DNA of 64,000 nucleotides. It comes from Callorhinus ursinus. Its lineage: Eukaryota > Chordata > Mammalia > Carnivora > Otariidae. The number at the start of each line of letters is the position of its first letter. Within the stretch, counting starts at the first letter, position 1. Under the pieces are notes generated by a model. The model ran no database searches. It was not told the DNA's origin and saw nothing but the letters and a program-made list of their open reading frames with translations. The stretch is from contig NW_020312788.1 in assembly GCF_003265705.1 (NCBI RefSeq), forward strand, positions 5,994,301-6,058,300. The letters run 5' to 3'. Of this stretch, positions 1 to 12,409 are shown one piece after another. The position numbers and the translations under genes are program-made.

Positions 1-1020
1 TACAGTTTTAACGACAGTCATGTCTCCATGTTACCTCATTTGAAAAACTAATGGGGATGGTAATTTCCTAATCCACTGACCCCCATTCTCCCGTCACCAC
101 CACCTCTGTAGCTTCTGTGTTTAAGAAGTAACTAGACTTTGTTGATTCTGAGCTGAAGGTTTGGCAAGACAAAGAAATGATCATAAACAGGTTGGCAGAG
201 ACCAACAGGAAGGAAAGCTTTATGTGTAGCACTAAAGACTTTGAATTTGTTCTTTAGCCCATGGTGCATTGGTTTTGCCGCAGGAGAGCAACTGGAGCAA
301 GTCTCCATATCAATGGACTCATCCTACAGCAGAGGTGAGGATAGATTGGAAGTGCAAAGACTTGAAAGGAAACTATCTATAGCAAGCATCCAGGCAAAAG
401 ACAACTGAACAGTATAAGCACAAGGCTGGTAGAAATGAAGAAGGCGAAGAAGAGGAAGGTGATGCCAAGGTGTCCAGCTTGGACAACCAGACTGTTAGAT
501 GGTTCAGAACTCACCATCAAAAGGAGAAAATGGGAGAGTCTGTTCGGTCAATTAGCATTTGCTTACTGGGTCAGTCACCTTTTTTAGGATCTGGGGCTGT
601 GAAGACCAATATAGCACAGTCCCTTTCTGCGGGTCTCTTATAACTCATTGTAGGTGAGGTAAGGTGGATAAACACATAGAAGATAACCTCAGTAAACTGT
701 TTAATAGAATTATGAGCATGGTGCTATAGAAACATAGAAGGACCCTAGCTTCTTTTAAGTTGTTAACTAGGAGAGGAAGCAGGTCTGGGAAAATCATGGT
801 AAATGTTTAATATTTTAATATCTTGATTTTGAGTAACTCTTGGAATGGGGAAGAAAACAAAGAAGTCATTCAGTGTTTTGGAAATGCGAGTCAAGTTTAA
901 GAAGAGTCTGGAAGATTGTATAGGAACAATGCGTAAGGAGAAGAATGGTGTAACGCAAGGAGAACCCACTGAAAAATAATGATCTGGAACTCATATATGA
1001 AATTCACATTGTATTTTAAT

Positions 1021-1212
1021 TTTTTTTAAGATTTTATTTATTTATTTGACAGAGAGAGAGAACATAAGTAGGCAGAGCGGCAGGCAGAGAGAGAGGGAGA
1101 AGCAGGCTCCCCGCTGAGCAGGGAGCCCGATGCGGGGCTCGATCCCAGGACCCTGGGATCATGACCTGAGCCGAAGGCAGACGTCCAACCGACTGAGCCA
1201 CCCAGGCGCCCC
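1021..1212 (-). mobile_element. CAN-SINE (SINEC)
   Basis: Reads in reverse: the poly(T)/aagattttattta end comes first and the head ends ccaggcgcccc. It is flanked by an imperfect target-site duplication (attgtattttaat / attgtgttttaat). Confidence 0.95.
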
Positions 1213-2789
1213 ATATTGTGTTTTAATTTAATAACATTTTGTGATAAACATAGTAGAGAACAAAAACAACACTCATAATTCTAACAAGTTTTCATTCCAT
1301 TAAAAAGTGAAGTGTGCCCCCTCACCCATTCTCTGCCCTTTCGATCCCAACTCACAGAAACAGTGAATACCAACTTTTAAAGAGTTCACAGAGGAATTGG
1401 AGACAATAGTGGGAAAAAAGGAAAAAGTAGATAACTATAAGAATCAAAAGTTGTTGGTGTCCCAAAAGGAAAACAGGAAGTATTTGCCATGTTTATAGTG
1501 CCAAGTTGTGCAAACTTTTTATATGATTCATATAAAAAAAACTGTATTTTGGCAAAAAAAAATCAGCATAATGTTTTATGTAAATTTTAATTCCAGATTA
1601 GCTTTATGTAAAATTTGTTTTTAAAAAAAGAATCGGCTTTGACATTTCGAGTGATTCCCAAGAACTTTCCCGAACAGCTTTCTATGTTCACATAAACCAC
1701 AATTGTTTATAGAAGTGAATCAGAAGAAAGGCGAGCTGGGAGCAAAGAGGTGGCAGAGAGCGGTCAGCTGATGCCCAAGCTGGGGAAATGGGCAGACCTA
1801 CCGATGTCATTAATAGCTTGTGGTGTGACAGGAAATGGGGAGCTTTTGTGTGCCAGCCAGACCACTTAACTCTCAAATGTGTCTGGTTGAAGAGGTTAAT
1901 ATGTAAGTCTCTCTTAGCAAAGACTCAGGCTCTGCTGAGATTATATGATCCAGGAGGTGCCTATGTGTAACCCAAAAGAGTTTGGGCAGGTACCACAGAG
2001 AGGTGGGTGTTTGATCCTCCTGATCAGAGGTCTGATGTTCTGGGGATCAGAAGGAAGCCCCTTGAAGCTTGTTTTCATAAGTGTGTGAAGACTGGAGATC
2101 TGTTTGATAGGACCTGCTTTCTGCTGCTTTGCCTTATTACTACTCAGCTGTTGTGGAGATAAGGTGGAGTTTGCCTTTCAAAATAGGATGAAATGTCTGA
2201 ATCCAAACTGAAATAATTTTGCAAAGTGAATTTATCTCCCCTAAACCTCCCCACTCCCATCCACCTCCACACCCACAAAAGGTTTCTGAAAAGAATATAA
2301 CTAAGCATCTGACTGGATTTTTTAGAGTAAGGGAAGCAGTCATTCTTTTGAAAGTAATTTACCGTACAAGGCTGCAAAGCTCTATAAGCCAGTCTCTATT
2401 TTTGTTAAGAGTAAAATACATTAAAACACTTGAAGCATTTTGCCTTAAATGATTTAAACCTTATAGTAAACCTTCGTTATGTTGCTGTGATCTATTTGAA
2501 ATTTTGTAAGACATTTTATAGGATCCTGCTTCTTCCTGGGATTGCTTTATCTAGATTTATTTTTTTCCCAAAAGAACACATTTGCATTTTTTTATAAACT
2601 CAAATATTACAAACGGCTTTTAATGAAATAGAGACTCCTCATACCAAATCCTTTTCTATTTCAGCTGTGTCTTTTGACATTTACATCTTCTGCATAATAT
2701 GCTTGTAACTGTTACTTCCGGATTCTCACTCTTTTCTTATATAGTAGATGAAGATTTCTCTCTCTCAAATTATCTTCCCTTTTAAAAAT

Positions 2790-3045
2790 GAAGCAAGATG
2801 AAACCAGAGAAGGAGACAAACCATAATCTTAATCTTAGGAAACAAACTGAGGGCTGCTGGAGGGGAGGGGAATGGGGAGATGGGGTAACTGGGTGATGAA
2901 CTTTGGGGAGGGTATGTTTTGTGATGAGCACTGGGTATTATATAAGACTGATGAATCACAGACCTGAAACAAAAAATACATTATATGTTAATTAATTGAA
3001 TTTAAATTAAAAATACTAAAATAAATAAATAAAATATAGAGCACT
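2790..3045 (+). mobile_element. L1 3'-UTR fragment
   Basis: Contains the carnivore L1 3'-UTR signature 'gaaacaaactgagg...gctgctggagggga', 'gatgagcactgggt' and an A/T-rich tail. The same signature recurs at 32.8, 54.6 and 60.0 kb. No ORF2 sequence is present, so it is strongly 5'-truncated. Confidence 0.8.
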
Positions 3046-3159
3046 TAAAAAGAAAGAAAGAAAGAAATATATCCAAAGAAAAGATGAGTACAGGATGTCC
3101 ACAACCATGGCCAACTAATCATGTACAAAAAGAAAAAAAAAGAATAAAAAAAGTATCTT

Positions 3160-3353
3160 TATTTATTTATTTATTTATTTATTTATTTGACAGAGAGAGA
3201 CACAGCGAGAGGGAACACAAGCAGGGGGAGTGGGAGAGGGAGAAGCAGGCTTCCCGCTGAGCAGGGAGCCCGATGCGGGGCTCGATCCCGGGACCCTGGG
3301 ATCACGACCTGAGCTGAAGGCAGACCCTTAATGACTGAGCTACCCAGGCGCCT
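3160..3353 (-). mobile_element. CAN-SINE (SINEC)
   Basis: Reverse-oriented copy with an expanded (TTTA)n tail (3160-3187) and a head ending acccaggcgcct. Confidence 0.93.
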
Positions 3354-3476
3354 CTTATCTTTCCTTTTTGACCATACCCTAATATGTGGAGATATAACAC
3401 CATCTTCAAAATTTGTTGTAGTTCTCTTTTGGTACACTTTGTTTCCTAGAATGAATACTTGTTTTTGATTGTGTTT

Positions 3477-3672
3477 TTTTTTTAAGATTGTATTTATTTA
3501 TTTGAAGAAAGAGAGAGAGGAGAGAGCACAAGCAGGGGGAGTGGCAGAGGGAGAAGGAGAAGCAGGCTCCCCACTGAGCAGGGAGCCAGATGTGGGGCTC
3601 GATCCCAGGACCCTGGGATCATGACCTGAGCCGAAGGCAGACACTTAACCAACTGAGCCACCCTGGTGCCCC
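3477..3672 (-). mobile_element. CAN-SINE (SINEC)
   Basis: Reverse-oriented full copy flanked by the direct repeat ttgattgtgttttt (about 3464-3477 and 3674-3687). Confidence 0.95.
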
Positions 3673-3714
3673 TTTGATTGTGTTTTTAACCATGTTTAGC
3701 TGGATGTCCAGTTT

Positions 3715-4940
3715 AGCTTTTTTTTTTTTTTAAGACTTTGAGTTTTTGGAAGGAGTTTTAGGTTCAGAGCAAATTTAAGAGGAAGCCACGGAGATTTTCT
3801 ATATACTCACTACCCACACACATGCGTAGCCTCCCCCTTATCAATATCCCCCACCAGAGTGGTACATTGGTTGCAACTGATGGACCCAGATTAGTACATT
3901 ATAATCATCAAAGTCTATAGTTTATAACAGAGTTCACTTTTGTGTTGTACATCCTGTGGGTTTGTACTAATGTATAATGTCATGTATCCATCATTATATA
4001 GAATTCACTTTTGTGTTGTACATTCTGTGGGTTTGTACTAATGTATAATGTCATGTATCCATCATTATATTATCATGCAGAGTATTTTTGCTGCCCTAAA
4101 AATCCTCTGTGCTCCATCTGTTCACACCCTTACCCCAACCTCCAACCCTAAGCAACCACTGATCTGTTTTCTGTCTCCATAGTTTCGCCTTTTCCAGAAT
4201 GAAATATCGTTGGAATCATACAGTGTGCATGTAGCCTTTTCAAAGTGGCTTCTTTTACTCAGCAATATGCACTTAAGATTCCTCCACGTCTTTTCATGGC
4301 TTAACAGTTCATTTCTTTTTAGCACGGAATAATATTCCATTGATTGAATATATCACAGTCTATCTACTCACCTACTGAAGGACATCTTGGTTGCTTCCAA
4401 GATGTGGCCACTATGAATAAAGCTGCTATAAACATCGTATTCAGGTTTTTGCATGAACAGAAGATTTCAAATCCTTTGGTAAATAACAAGAAATGCAAGT
4501 GCTGGACTGTATGGTTCGAGTACGTTAGTTTTGTAAGAAGCTACCAAACTGTCTTCCAAAGTAAGCTGTGTGATTTTGCATTCCCTTCAGTAAAGAATGA
4601 GTCCCTTTTACTCCCCATCCTCATCAGCATTTGGTGTTGTTAGTGTTCTGGAGTTTGGCCATTCTGATAAGTGTGTAGTGGTATCTTATTATTGTTTTAA
4701 TTTGCATTTCCTTGATGACATATGATATGGTGCATCTTTTCATATGCTTATTTACCATCTGTATATATTCTTTGGTGAGGTGTCTGTTAAGGTCTGTGGC
4801 CCATTTTTATGTGGATTGTTTGTATTCTTATTGTTGAGTTTTAAGTGTTCCTTGTACTTTTTAGATAACAGTATTTCACGAGATGTGTCTTTTGCAAATA
4901 TTTTCTCCTAGTTTAGCTTTTGATTTTGATCATTTTTATT
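3715..4940 (-). mobile_element. Old L1 (L1M-type) 3' segment
   Basis: The reverse strand shows decayed ORF2 C-terminal sequence. The stretch near 4326-4340 reads MEYYS backwards, as in the 'MEYYSAIKKNE' segment of L1 ORF2, and 'gctataaacatcgtattcaggtt' is a typical antisense L1 phrase. 3'-UTR-like sequence lies before it (3715-4120), including a 71-bp tandem duplication. No frame is intact. Confidence 0.75.
3930..4070. repeat. 71-bp tandem duplication inside the old L1
   Basis: Two near-identical 71-bp units, beginning gagttcacttttgtg (3930) and gaattcacttttgtg (4001). They differ at only a few positions. Confidence 0.95.
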
Positions 4941-6189
4941 ACTCCTTCCCCAAATGCTCAAACCTGTAATCTACAGATTTTATTATTTTTCTTGGAGACC
5001 TTCCTCCCAGAGCCTTCCACCCCCTTGCTCCTTTCTGAATGGATTGATTTCCGTTTGCTGCCCCACTGTCATCCTAGGCTTCTTTTTACCTCTTTTTTTG
5101 TGTTAGATGCCTTATAGCCAGGATCTCATGTCTTTAATTTTTCTTTATGTTTTCCCTGGCATCTGACATAGCTTTCTGTTGTCTGTGAGTCTTGCACACA
5201 CGGGAGTTTCAGCTCTTTTTCATCATTAGATCCTTCTATGTGCTTGTTACTTCCTCCATTCTCTGCAGTTACCATGTAAGCATCTACTTTCCTGTTCCCA
5301 AAATGTCTTTTCCACTGATGTCTCTTTTCCATTATCCCCTCCCCCATGGATTTATCCCCATTTTAAATTCCTTTAATATTATTTTAGTAAGGTGTGAGGA
5401 GGGAAAGATAGTAAATGTATGTGGCCCATCCACTATGTTTCATTGGTTGTCCAAGTTTAACTTTTGACGGATTAATTTGCCTGAGGATTTAAGTACAAAT
5501 TCAAACATTTTTTTTGAAAATACATTTGTCTCCTTAGAGAAGTTTTTGTTTTGTTTTGTTTTGTTTTTTTGTGGGGCTTGCAACTGTGACATGAAGGGAG
5601 TAGACCTACTATACATTTGTACAGGTGGAGGATGTTTAGAAAATTCTGTCTCAAAATTTATCCAATTACTGGATTATTTAATCCCCTTCTCTAACTCTTA
5701 GTTTACAGCTGCTATTATGGGTTGATTACTGGATTGAGAGATTAGGAAAGAAAAGAAAAAACAACTACCATCTGTATTGGCACTTAATTTAAAGCTTTGG
5801 GAGGAGATAGCTATGAAAAACAGTGACTAAACTAAGATTTTATCTTGTTTCACTGGGTATTTCTTTAGCACCCAAAATTGGGAATTGATTATTTCTGCCT
5901 GTCCTTTATGCATTCAGCAAAAGTCACTGTATCTTCTATATGGAAAAAATCATGAGAGAATATTTCCTATTGCTTCCAAAATCTATTAAACACACACGCA
6001 CACACATACACATGCCTCAAGATTTTATATGTGTAAGGCCATTTCACCTTATTAAAACAAAAATGCAGAACTTCCAAGTAATTCATGAAAGTGAAACTCT
6101 TGAGTTTCCTGATCAGGTAGGTAGCTTCTGGCTGTCTCTAAGAAGGCAGTGCTAAGTGTTCAAGAAATGAACTTAAAATGTCGCTGTAC

Positions 6190-6222
6190 TTATATTTTAT
6201 CAATGCCAATGATAAAATATAA
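6190..6222. repeat. Perfect inverted repeat, 13-bp arms
   Basis: Arms ttatattttatca (6190-6202) and tgataaaatataa (6210-6222) are exact reverse complements around a 7-nt loop (atgccaa). It is not inside a repeat that I recognise. Confidence 0.95.
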
Positions 6223-7129
6223 ATACATTCTTTCATAATCTTTCTCTGTGGTAAAATACAAAAGGAAGAACTTTTATTTTAGCACTACTAACAGAATAAG
6301 ACCCTTTCTATAATTTGAAATTGACATAACAAAAAATAATAAGAAAAACCCTTAATTTGTGTATGTGTGCATGCTTGTGTGTATGTATAGATAGAAGCTT
6401 TAAAATGTAAAAGGGTAATTTTAAACTTTTTTTTCTTTTAAGTGATTAGTCTAAGATATTATCTGGTGATTAAATAATCAGGCAGCTTGCCTCTCTATTC
6501 ATTTTAGATGTCAAATATCTTCAGGTTTAATGAGTGCCCTCTTTTATTGAAACATTTAATTATCTTCCCTTGATGGTAGTCTCCACACCACTGTAGCAAA
6601 ATTTATCATATTAACACAGAGCTACAGCTCATCCAAGGAGACTGATGGCTGGGCTAAGGTATAAACCTTGGAGTGAGATGAGCAGCTCCATGTACCCTGA
6701 GATTGTCAAAAATAGCCTTATGCGGCTGGAGGTTGCACCAATTTGACAGACCCAATGGTGCAGAAAATTGGTCTATGGAATAGAATACTAAATATTTACT
6801 GTGAATATCCAAAGGATAAATGAATCATTTCATCTTTTTCATCATTATCAACCAAAGGACTGCCCATTTGGTAGCATGTATGTCTATTCTCAAGATTAAT
6901 CATTCATTTATTTTAAGTAAAATAGCTCATCTTCCTCAAGGTCCCTTCATTCTCTAAAAGAATATGAATACCATGATGAAGACTGCATTTTGTGTATTTG
7001 CAAGGTCCTTATAGCTGGACTAAGACATGTTTTGTAACTTTAATGATAACATAAGGAAAGGGAGAGAGAGTGGAAGGAGGTCTCATCCAACTTTTATTGT
7101 CCACTATATAATACACTCTTTCATTCATT

Positions 7130-7310
7130 TTCTCATTTACCCTATGTCAGATATGTAGATAGAATTATTAATATTGTCTCTGTTTAACAGAGAAAACTGA
7201 GACCAGAGTCATTAAGTAATCTGCCCCAAGGCACTCTGCTATTATATCATAACACCAAGATTTAAATCCAAGTCTGCCTGACCTCAAAACCTGTTTTTTT
7301 TTCTTTTTTA
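7130..7310 (-). repeat. MIR SINE relic
   Basis: Antisense MIR-like phrases: 'cagagaaaactgagaccagag' equivalents, 'ctgccccaaggcac' and 'aagatttaaatccaagtctgcctgac'. Confidence 0.65.
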
Positions 7311-8207
7311 ACTATTACAGCTTTCTCTATCCCATATGGTTTTTCTTAGTCATGAGAAATGTTGTCCTTCACAGAGGAAATTAAGTTCATTATTGTTTTC
7401 ATTGTCCTTTATTCATATTAACCACAGTTTGGTCTGTAGTCAGCAAATAATCACAGTAAATAAAAGAAGCAGGTAGGAACCACATAGAGGTAAAAAGCTA
7501 GTCCATTCATCAGCAGGTAACATTAACACTTGCTGAAGAGACTCTATTGACCTCAGTGGACTAATTTCAGAACTATTGGCTTCCATTGCAAACTCTAGAC
7601 ACACACCAGTGAATGCAGTTGGCTTCAGTTCCTCAGGGAAATAAACTTCCACAGTAGCAATCGAAGAATCTAAAACAAAGAGGAATTGGAGAGTAGTTCT
7701 TATTCAGGGATTTCTTCAGAAGAAAACTTGCCTCACTTTGTACAAAATAAATACTCTAGAAGAGTTGTGTGTTAGTTAATATGTCTGAATTTGAGTGATC
7801 ATTTGAAAACTATTCCCTGTTTATAGGTAATTTAATGTGAATTACACTTTAAAATTAAAAAAAGCACTCATCCTATAATTTAATTATTTAGTACAAATTA
7901 AATTTCATTATTTGATTCATATTTTATAGTACTTCAATTATGACTATTATGACTTTTCTGCCAGGTGCCTATCATAATAATAATTTCAGTTTGTTTCTCC
8001 CAATTTGTTGGGGTTTGTTGGCTTTTTTTTCTTTGCTTTTTTTTTTATTTTGAAGACCCTCTGATATCCATGGTTCTTTATAAGTTAACAAAGTATTTTT
8101 CTGTTTATTGTTATACTCAACTCCTCCATTCTTCTACTTGCCCTTCAGAAAACTCAAGTGGTAAAAAATACTGAAATATATAGCATAGGCTACACTATAG
8201 GAAAAAA

Positions 8208-8406
8208 ATTTTTTTAAAGATTTTATTTATTTATTTGACAGAGAGAGTGAGAGAACACAAGCAGGGGGCAGGGGCAGAGAGAGAGAGGGAGAAATAGGCC
8301 CCCCACTGAGCAGGGAGCCCAACAAATGGGGCTTGATCCCAGGACCCCAGGATCATGACCTGAGCCAAAGGCAGACACTTAACCGACTGAGCCACCCAGG
8401 CACCTT
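8208..8406 (-). mobile_element. CAN-SINE (SINEC)
   Basis: Reverse full copy with target-site duplication tacactataggaaaaaa / tacactgtaggaaaaaa. Confidence 0.95.
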
Positions 8407-8452
8407 TACACTGTAGGAAAAAATTAAACCTCTTTAGGTAATTTCTTTAACT

Positions 8453-8483
8453 CTTAGTTAAAAACTCTTAGTTTTTAACTAAG
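8453..8483. repeat. Perfect hairpin, 14-bp arms with 3-nt loop
   Basis: Arms cttagttaaaaact (8453-8466) and agtttttaactaag (8470-8483) are exact reverse complements around ctt. A direct repeat tccttaaag-tccttaaa follows and then the 5'-truncated SINE. Confidence 0.95.
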
Positions 8484-8498
8484 TCCTTAAAGTCCTTA

Positions 8499-8671
8499 AA
8501 CATCTGCCTTCGGCTCAGGTCATGATCCCAGGGTTCTGGGATCAAGCCCCACATCCAGCTCCCTGCTCAGGAGAAAGCCTGCTTCTCCCTCTCCCACTCT
8601 CCTTGCTTGTGTTCTTTCTCTTGCTTTGTCTCTCTCTGTCAAATAAATAAATAAAATCTTAAAAAAAAAAC
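8499..8671 (+). mobile_element. CAN-SINE, 5'-truncated
   Basis: Starts at 'acatctgccttcggctcagg' and lacks the GGGCGCCTGGGTGGCTCAG head. It ends aaataaaatcttaaaaaaaaaa. No clear target-site duplication. Confidence 0.9.
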
Positions 8672-8989
8672 AAAACACTATAATACAGTGCTGTTCTAAA
8701 TTATGATATAGAATATACACCAAGATAGTCCAAGATAGTTGATTTGTTTCTTTTGTCTTTTTTTCTGCAGTATCCTCAGAGATTTATAACAGTGATTGCT
8801 ACACTGGTAGTGGTCAACAAATATTTGTTGAAAATTGAATGAATTGAACAAGGGATTGGAAAGCAGGAAGAATGTAGTTTCAGTTGTAGAGTATATATGG
8901 AAATTTAAGGCTAAAAATTAGGTTCAGATCCAGAAAGGTTTTATGTAGAAAATATTATATAATCATATAAAGTTCAGGAAGCAGGAAAT

Positions 8990-10985
8990 TAGGCTAGACC
9001 TTTTTGAAATAATTTTCTATATTTACTTCAATATTTATCAGCAATAGACTATCATATTTAAAAGTCAATTCATTTCTCTTTCCCTAGAGGTAATTATTAT
9101 TCTTAAATTGGCTTAAATCATTCCTATTTAATGCTTTTATACTTGCACTATGCATTTATGTATTGACAACAATATCTAGTATTGATTAGTATGTTTGTAA
9201 AATATACATAAATAACCATTATGGTAAAAAAATGTACATTCTCTTCTTTTTTTTTTTTTAAGATTTTATTTATTTATTTGACAGAGAGATAGAGAGCACA
9301 AGTAGGCAGAGTGGCAGGCAGAGGGAGAGGGAGAAGCAGGCTCTCTGCTGAGCAGGGAGCCGGACATGGGGCTCGATCCCAGGACCCTGGGATCATGACC
9401 TGAGCCGAAGGCAGCCGCTTAACCGACTGAGCCACCCAGGCGCCCCTGTACATTCTCTTCTATAACTCATGATTTTTCCTTTAGCTTTGTGTGCTGTATA
9501 TTTCCATTTTGATACAGTTAGCCCTGAGTGACTCTTTTTAATTGCTCTTATGGCACACAATTTTATGTTTATGTCATGTTTTACTTATGGATTTATCAAT
9601 TCTATTGCTTGAAATTGAGGTAGTTTCCAAAGTTTGGCTAATATGAACAATGCACTAGTGAACATCCTTATCCATATCTTTGTGTGCACATATGTACTTT
9701 CCTAGCCTAGGATATATATGTAGAAATGTAATTGTTTGCTTACAAGTTTTGAGTACCTTCAACTTTACTAGATACTATCAAACTCTTCTCCTAAGTGCTT
9801 TACAATTTACAGTTCCCTCTGTAATAATTTCAAGTTCTCTTTTCCCAGCGATTTATCAACTTTGCTATTGTTGAATTAAGTGTGAAATGTCTTTTTGTAT
9901 GGATTTCATTTGAGTTTCTCTGATTATAAAGGAAAGTGAGCAACTGATAGCATAAATATTGACCATTCTCATTTCCTTTTCTGTCAATTGACTATTGTTC
10001 ATTGCTTATTGGAATATCTCCTAGGTATGACAGATCTCATTTACAAGTTTTTAGCTTATCTTTATATTTTAACTTTGTATATGGATTATTTTATTATACA
10101 AACATTATCAGGTTTATCAATCCTTATTATTATGTTGCTTTTATGGGTTTTTTAAAAAAATATTTTCTCCTTGAATATCATATTTTATTCTTTGAATTTA
10201 AATATTAATTTGGGGGAGAACTGACATCTACATGATACTGAGTCCTCCTATTCATATATTGGATATGGTATATCTCTCCATTTGTATGTGTCTTTCCATA
10301 CAATTATATCATGCCATTACGATTATGCATATCTTTAAAAATATGTAGTGTTTTTATTGCCACTGCCATTTAAAAACCATTTTATTTGGTTATTATTTGT
10401 GTACCTCAACCGTAATGATTTTCATATATCAAGTATATATTTCATATATCCAGTAACCTTGCTAAATGCTCTTATTAATTCCAATAGCTTGTCAGCAAAT
10501 TCCCCCTGAATTTTCTGTGGACACAATTCTGTTGTGTTCAAATAATTTATCCATTTCCAATGATTAAGTATCTTATCACTTCTTATTTTATTGCATTAGC
10601 TAGGAATTCCTGTGATATAGTCTGGAAGCAGTGATAGTAAACATCCTTATCTGGTTTCCACCTTTAATTGTAATATTTCTAAATTTTCACTTTTAAATGT
10701 GTCATTTGCTAGAGATTTTGGTAGATTTTCCTGTCAGATTAAGGAAGTTCTATTTTATTAATAGCTTGCTTAGCATGTTTTTCAAAGTAAATATTGGATT
10801 GTAGGCTCTTCTACATATTTTGAGAGCGCATAAGCTTTTTGTCTCCATTAATCTGTTGATGAGATGAATTACATTAATAGATTTTTCTATTATTGAACAA
10901 CGCTTGCATTTGTTTGAAAAACTCTTCCTAGTCATGATTTTTTCTTATACATTGCTTGTTGCATTTGATATTTCATTTTGTATTT
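8990..10985 (-). mobile_element. Old L1 (L1M-type), decayed
   Basis: On the minus strand, 10750-10935 encodes a relic of the L1 reverse transcriptase region (EKSINVIHLINRLMETKS, compare 'VIHHINR' at 47.1 kb). Further antisense L1 phrases run through 9500-10740. The element carries a younger SINE (9248-9446). All frames are broken. Confidence 0.75.
9248..9446 (-). mobile_element. CAN-SINE inside old L1
   Basis: Reverse full copy flanked by the direct repeat tgtacattctcttct (about 9233-9247 and 9447-9461). Confidence 0.96.
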
Positions 10986-11084
10986 CAGCATCTATAGTCT
11001 AAAATCAGAACAGTATATAACTTCATTTTCTCAATCATTATGGGTATCAAGTTTCCAGAAATCTCTAAATATGCCAAGGAACTT

Positions 11085-11093
11085 TCTCTCTCT

Positions 11094-11162
<69 letters not shown>
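11085..11162 (+). repeat. Compound microsatellite (TC)n(GT)n
   Basis: TC run to about 11130 with one CCA interruption, directly followed by about 16 GT units. It is likely hypervariable. Confidence 0.97.
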
Positions 11163-11164
<2 letters not shown>

Positions 11165-11319
11165 CTGGTTGATTCTGCAACTAATTTTAATTTCAGGCTA
11201 TTTTATAAAATATCGGAAAGCCATATTCAATGTCCTTTTCCCTAGATTTGGATGCACATGCTTTCCTATCTGCAACATCTCTTTTTATTATTTTCTATCT
11301 TACAAAATCAGCATCATTG

Positions 11320-11544
11320 CGGTGCCCGGGTGGCTCTGTTGGTTGAGAGTCCGACTTGATTACAGCTCAGGTCATGATCTCAGGGTGGTGAGATCAAGCC
11401 GCGAGTCAAGCTCTGCACTGAGCCTGAAACCTGCTTAAGACTTTCTCTCCCTTTTCCTCTGTTCCCCCGCACCGGCCTCACATCTCTTGCTCGCTCGCTC
11501 CCTGTAAAAACTAAAATAAATAAATGAATAAACAAATAAATCAT
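11320..11544 (+). mobile_element. Older CAN-SINE variant
   Basis: Head 'ggtgcccgggtggctctgtt', then 'gagtccgacttgattacagc', and a tail with ataaataaatgaataaac. Flanked by aaaatcagcatca repeats at 11305 and 11547. It is more diverged than most copies. Confidence 0.88.
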
Positions 11545-11587
11545 AAAATCAGCATCACTAAGGTGAACACAAAAAATTCAAAATTAT

Positions 11588-11812
11588 GGGGCGCCTGGGT
11601 GGCTCAGTCGTTGGGTGACTGCCTTCGGCTCATGTCATGATCCCAGGGTCCAGGGATCAAGCCCCGCATCGAGCCCCGCATCGAGCCCCGCATCGAGCCC
11701 CGCATCGGGCTCCCTGCTCCGCGGGAAACCTGCTTCTCCCTCTCCCACTCCCCCTGCTTGTGTTCCCTCTCGCTATCTCTCTGTGTCAAATAAATAAATA
11801 AAAATCCTTAAA
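11588..11812 (+). mobile_element. CAN-SINE with internal 12-bp expansion
   Basis: Full copy starting GGGGCGCCTGGGTGGCTCAG. The body carries about four tandem copies of the 12-bp unit GCATCGAGCCCC at about 11666-11713, where other copies have one. Confidence 0.95.
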
Positions 11813-12409
11813 ACAAAACAAAGCAAAACAAAACTTACAACCTTCCAAGTTTCTGTAATTTTTAGTGCTGCTTTTCTGAATCATTTTTTAAAGACCGTGG
11901 GCAAAATCTGCCTTTTTCCCTGGTAACCTTGGCATTTGACGGGTACGCTCTTCTCGGTTAACGTTCACAGCAGCGAGAACAGTGGAGGCAGGAGGTGGAA
12001 GCAGCTCCGCCTCAAGACACGGGAGTCACCGCAAGCCTGTAACAGCCTGAGGCCTCCCTCTTAGGCTGGCTCATTCTCGAGGACCTGTAACCGCTCATTT
12101 CAAATATGGAATGAAAAAAAAAGATACAATGCATAAATCCCACTAACTTTGACAGAGCAAACGAGACTTTTTGTGTGAGTGTGTGTTTTACATGGAGAAT
12201 GAATAACAAGCTTATGAAATAGGTGCATTTACACCGATTGCATTTATGGTTTTCTACAACCCTCGTTCCCCTTTTCCCCTCTTCGGTCTTAATGTATTCT
12301 TTTGGGTTTCACTCAAGCCTTTCCTTTTCAGGGAAGCTGGACATCTTTGAGCCATTTTGCCTACTTTTTATTAAATGACAATGGATAATATTAATAAGTT
12401 GATGATATG

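Noticed and set aside
160..620. Possible processed pseudogene (Lys/Glu-rich codons such as gaagaaggcgaagaagag)
   Set aside because: No continuous frame or known protein was recognised. It more likely belongs to an ancient repeat or single-copy intron.
1021..1212. tRNA-like sequence at SINE heads
   Set aside because: CAN-SINE heads derive from a tRNA but are part of retroelements. No free-standing tRNA gene was seen in the window.
4344..4643. 99-codon plus-strand frame
   Set aside because: It is antisense to an old L1 ORF2 relic.
7440..7652. 70-codon minus-strand frame
   Set aside because: Unrecognised, with no splice or conservation support visible. Probably chance.
11604..11789. Repeated GSMR/SSPAS peptides suggesting a repeat protein
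   Set aside because: They come from the 12-bp tandem expansion inside a SINE.
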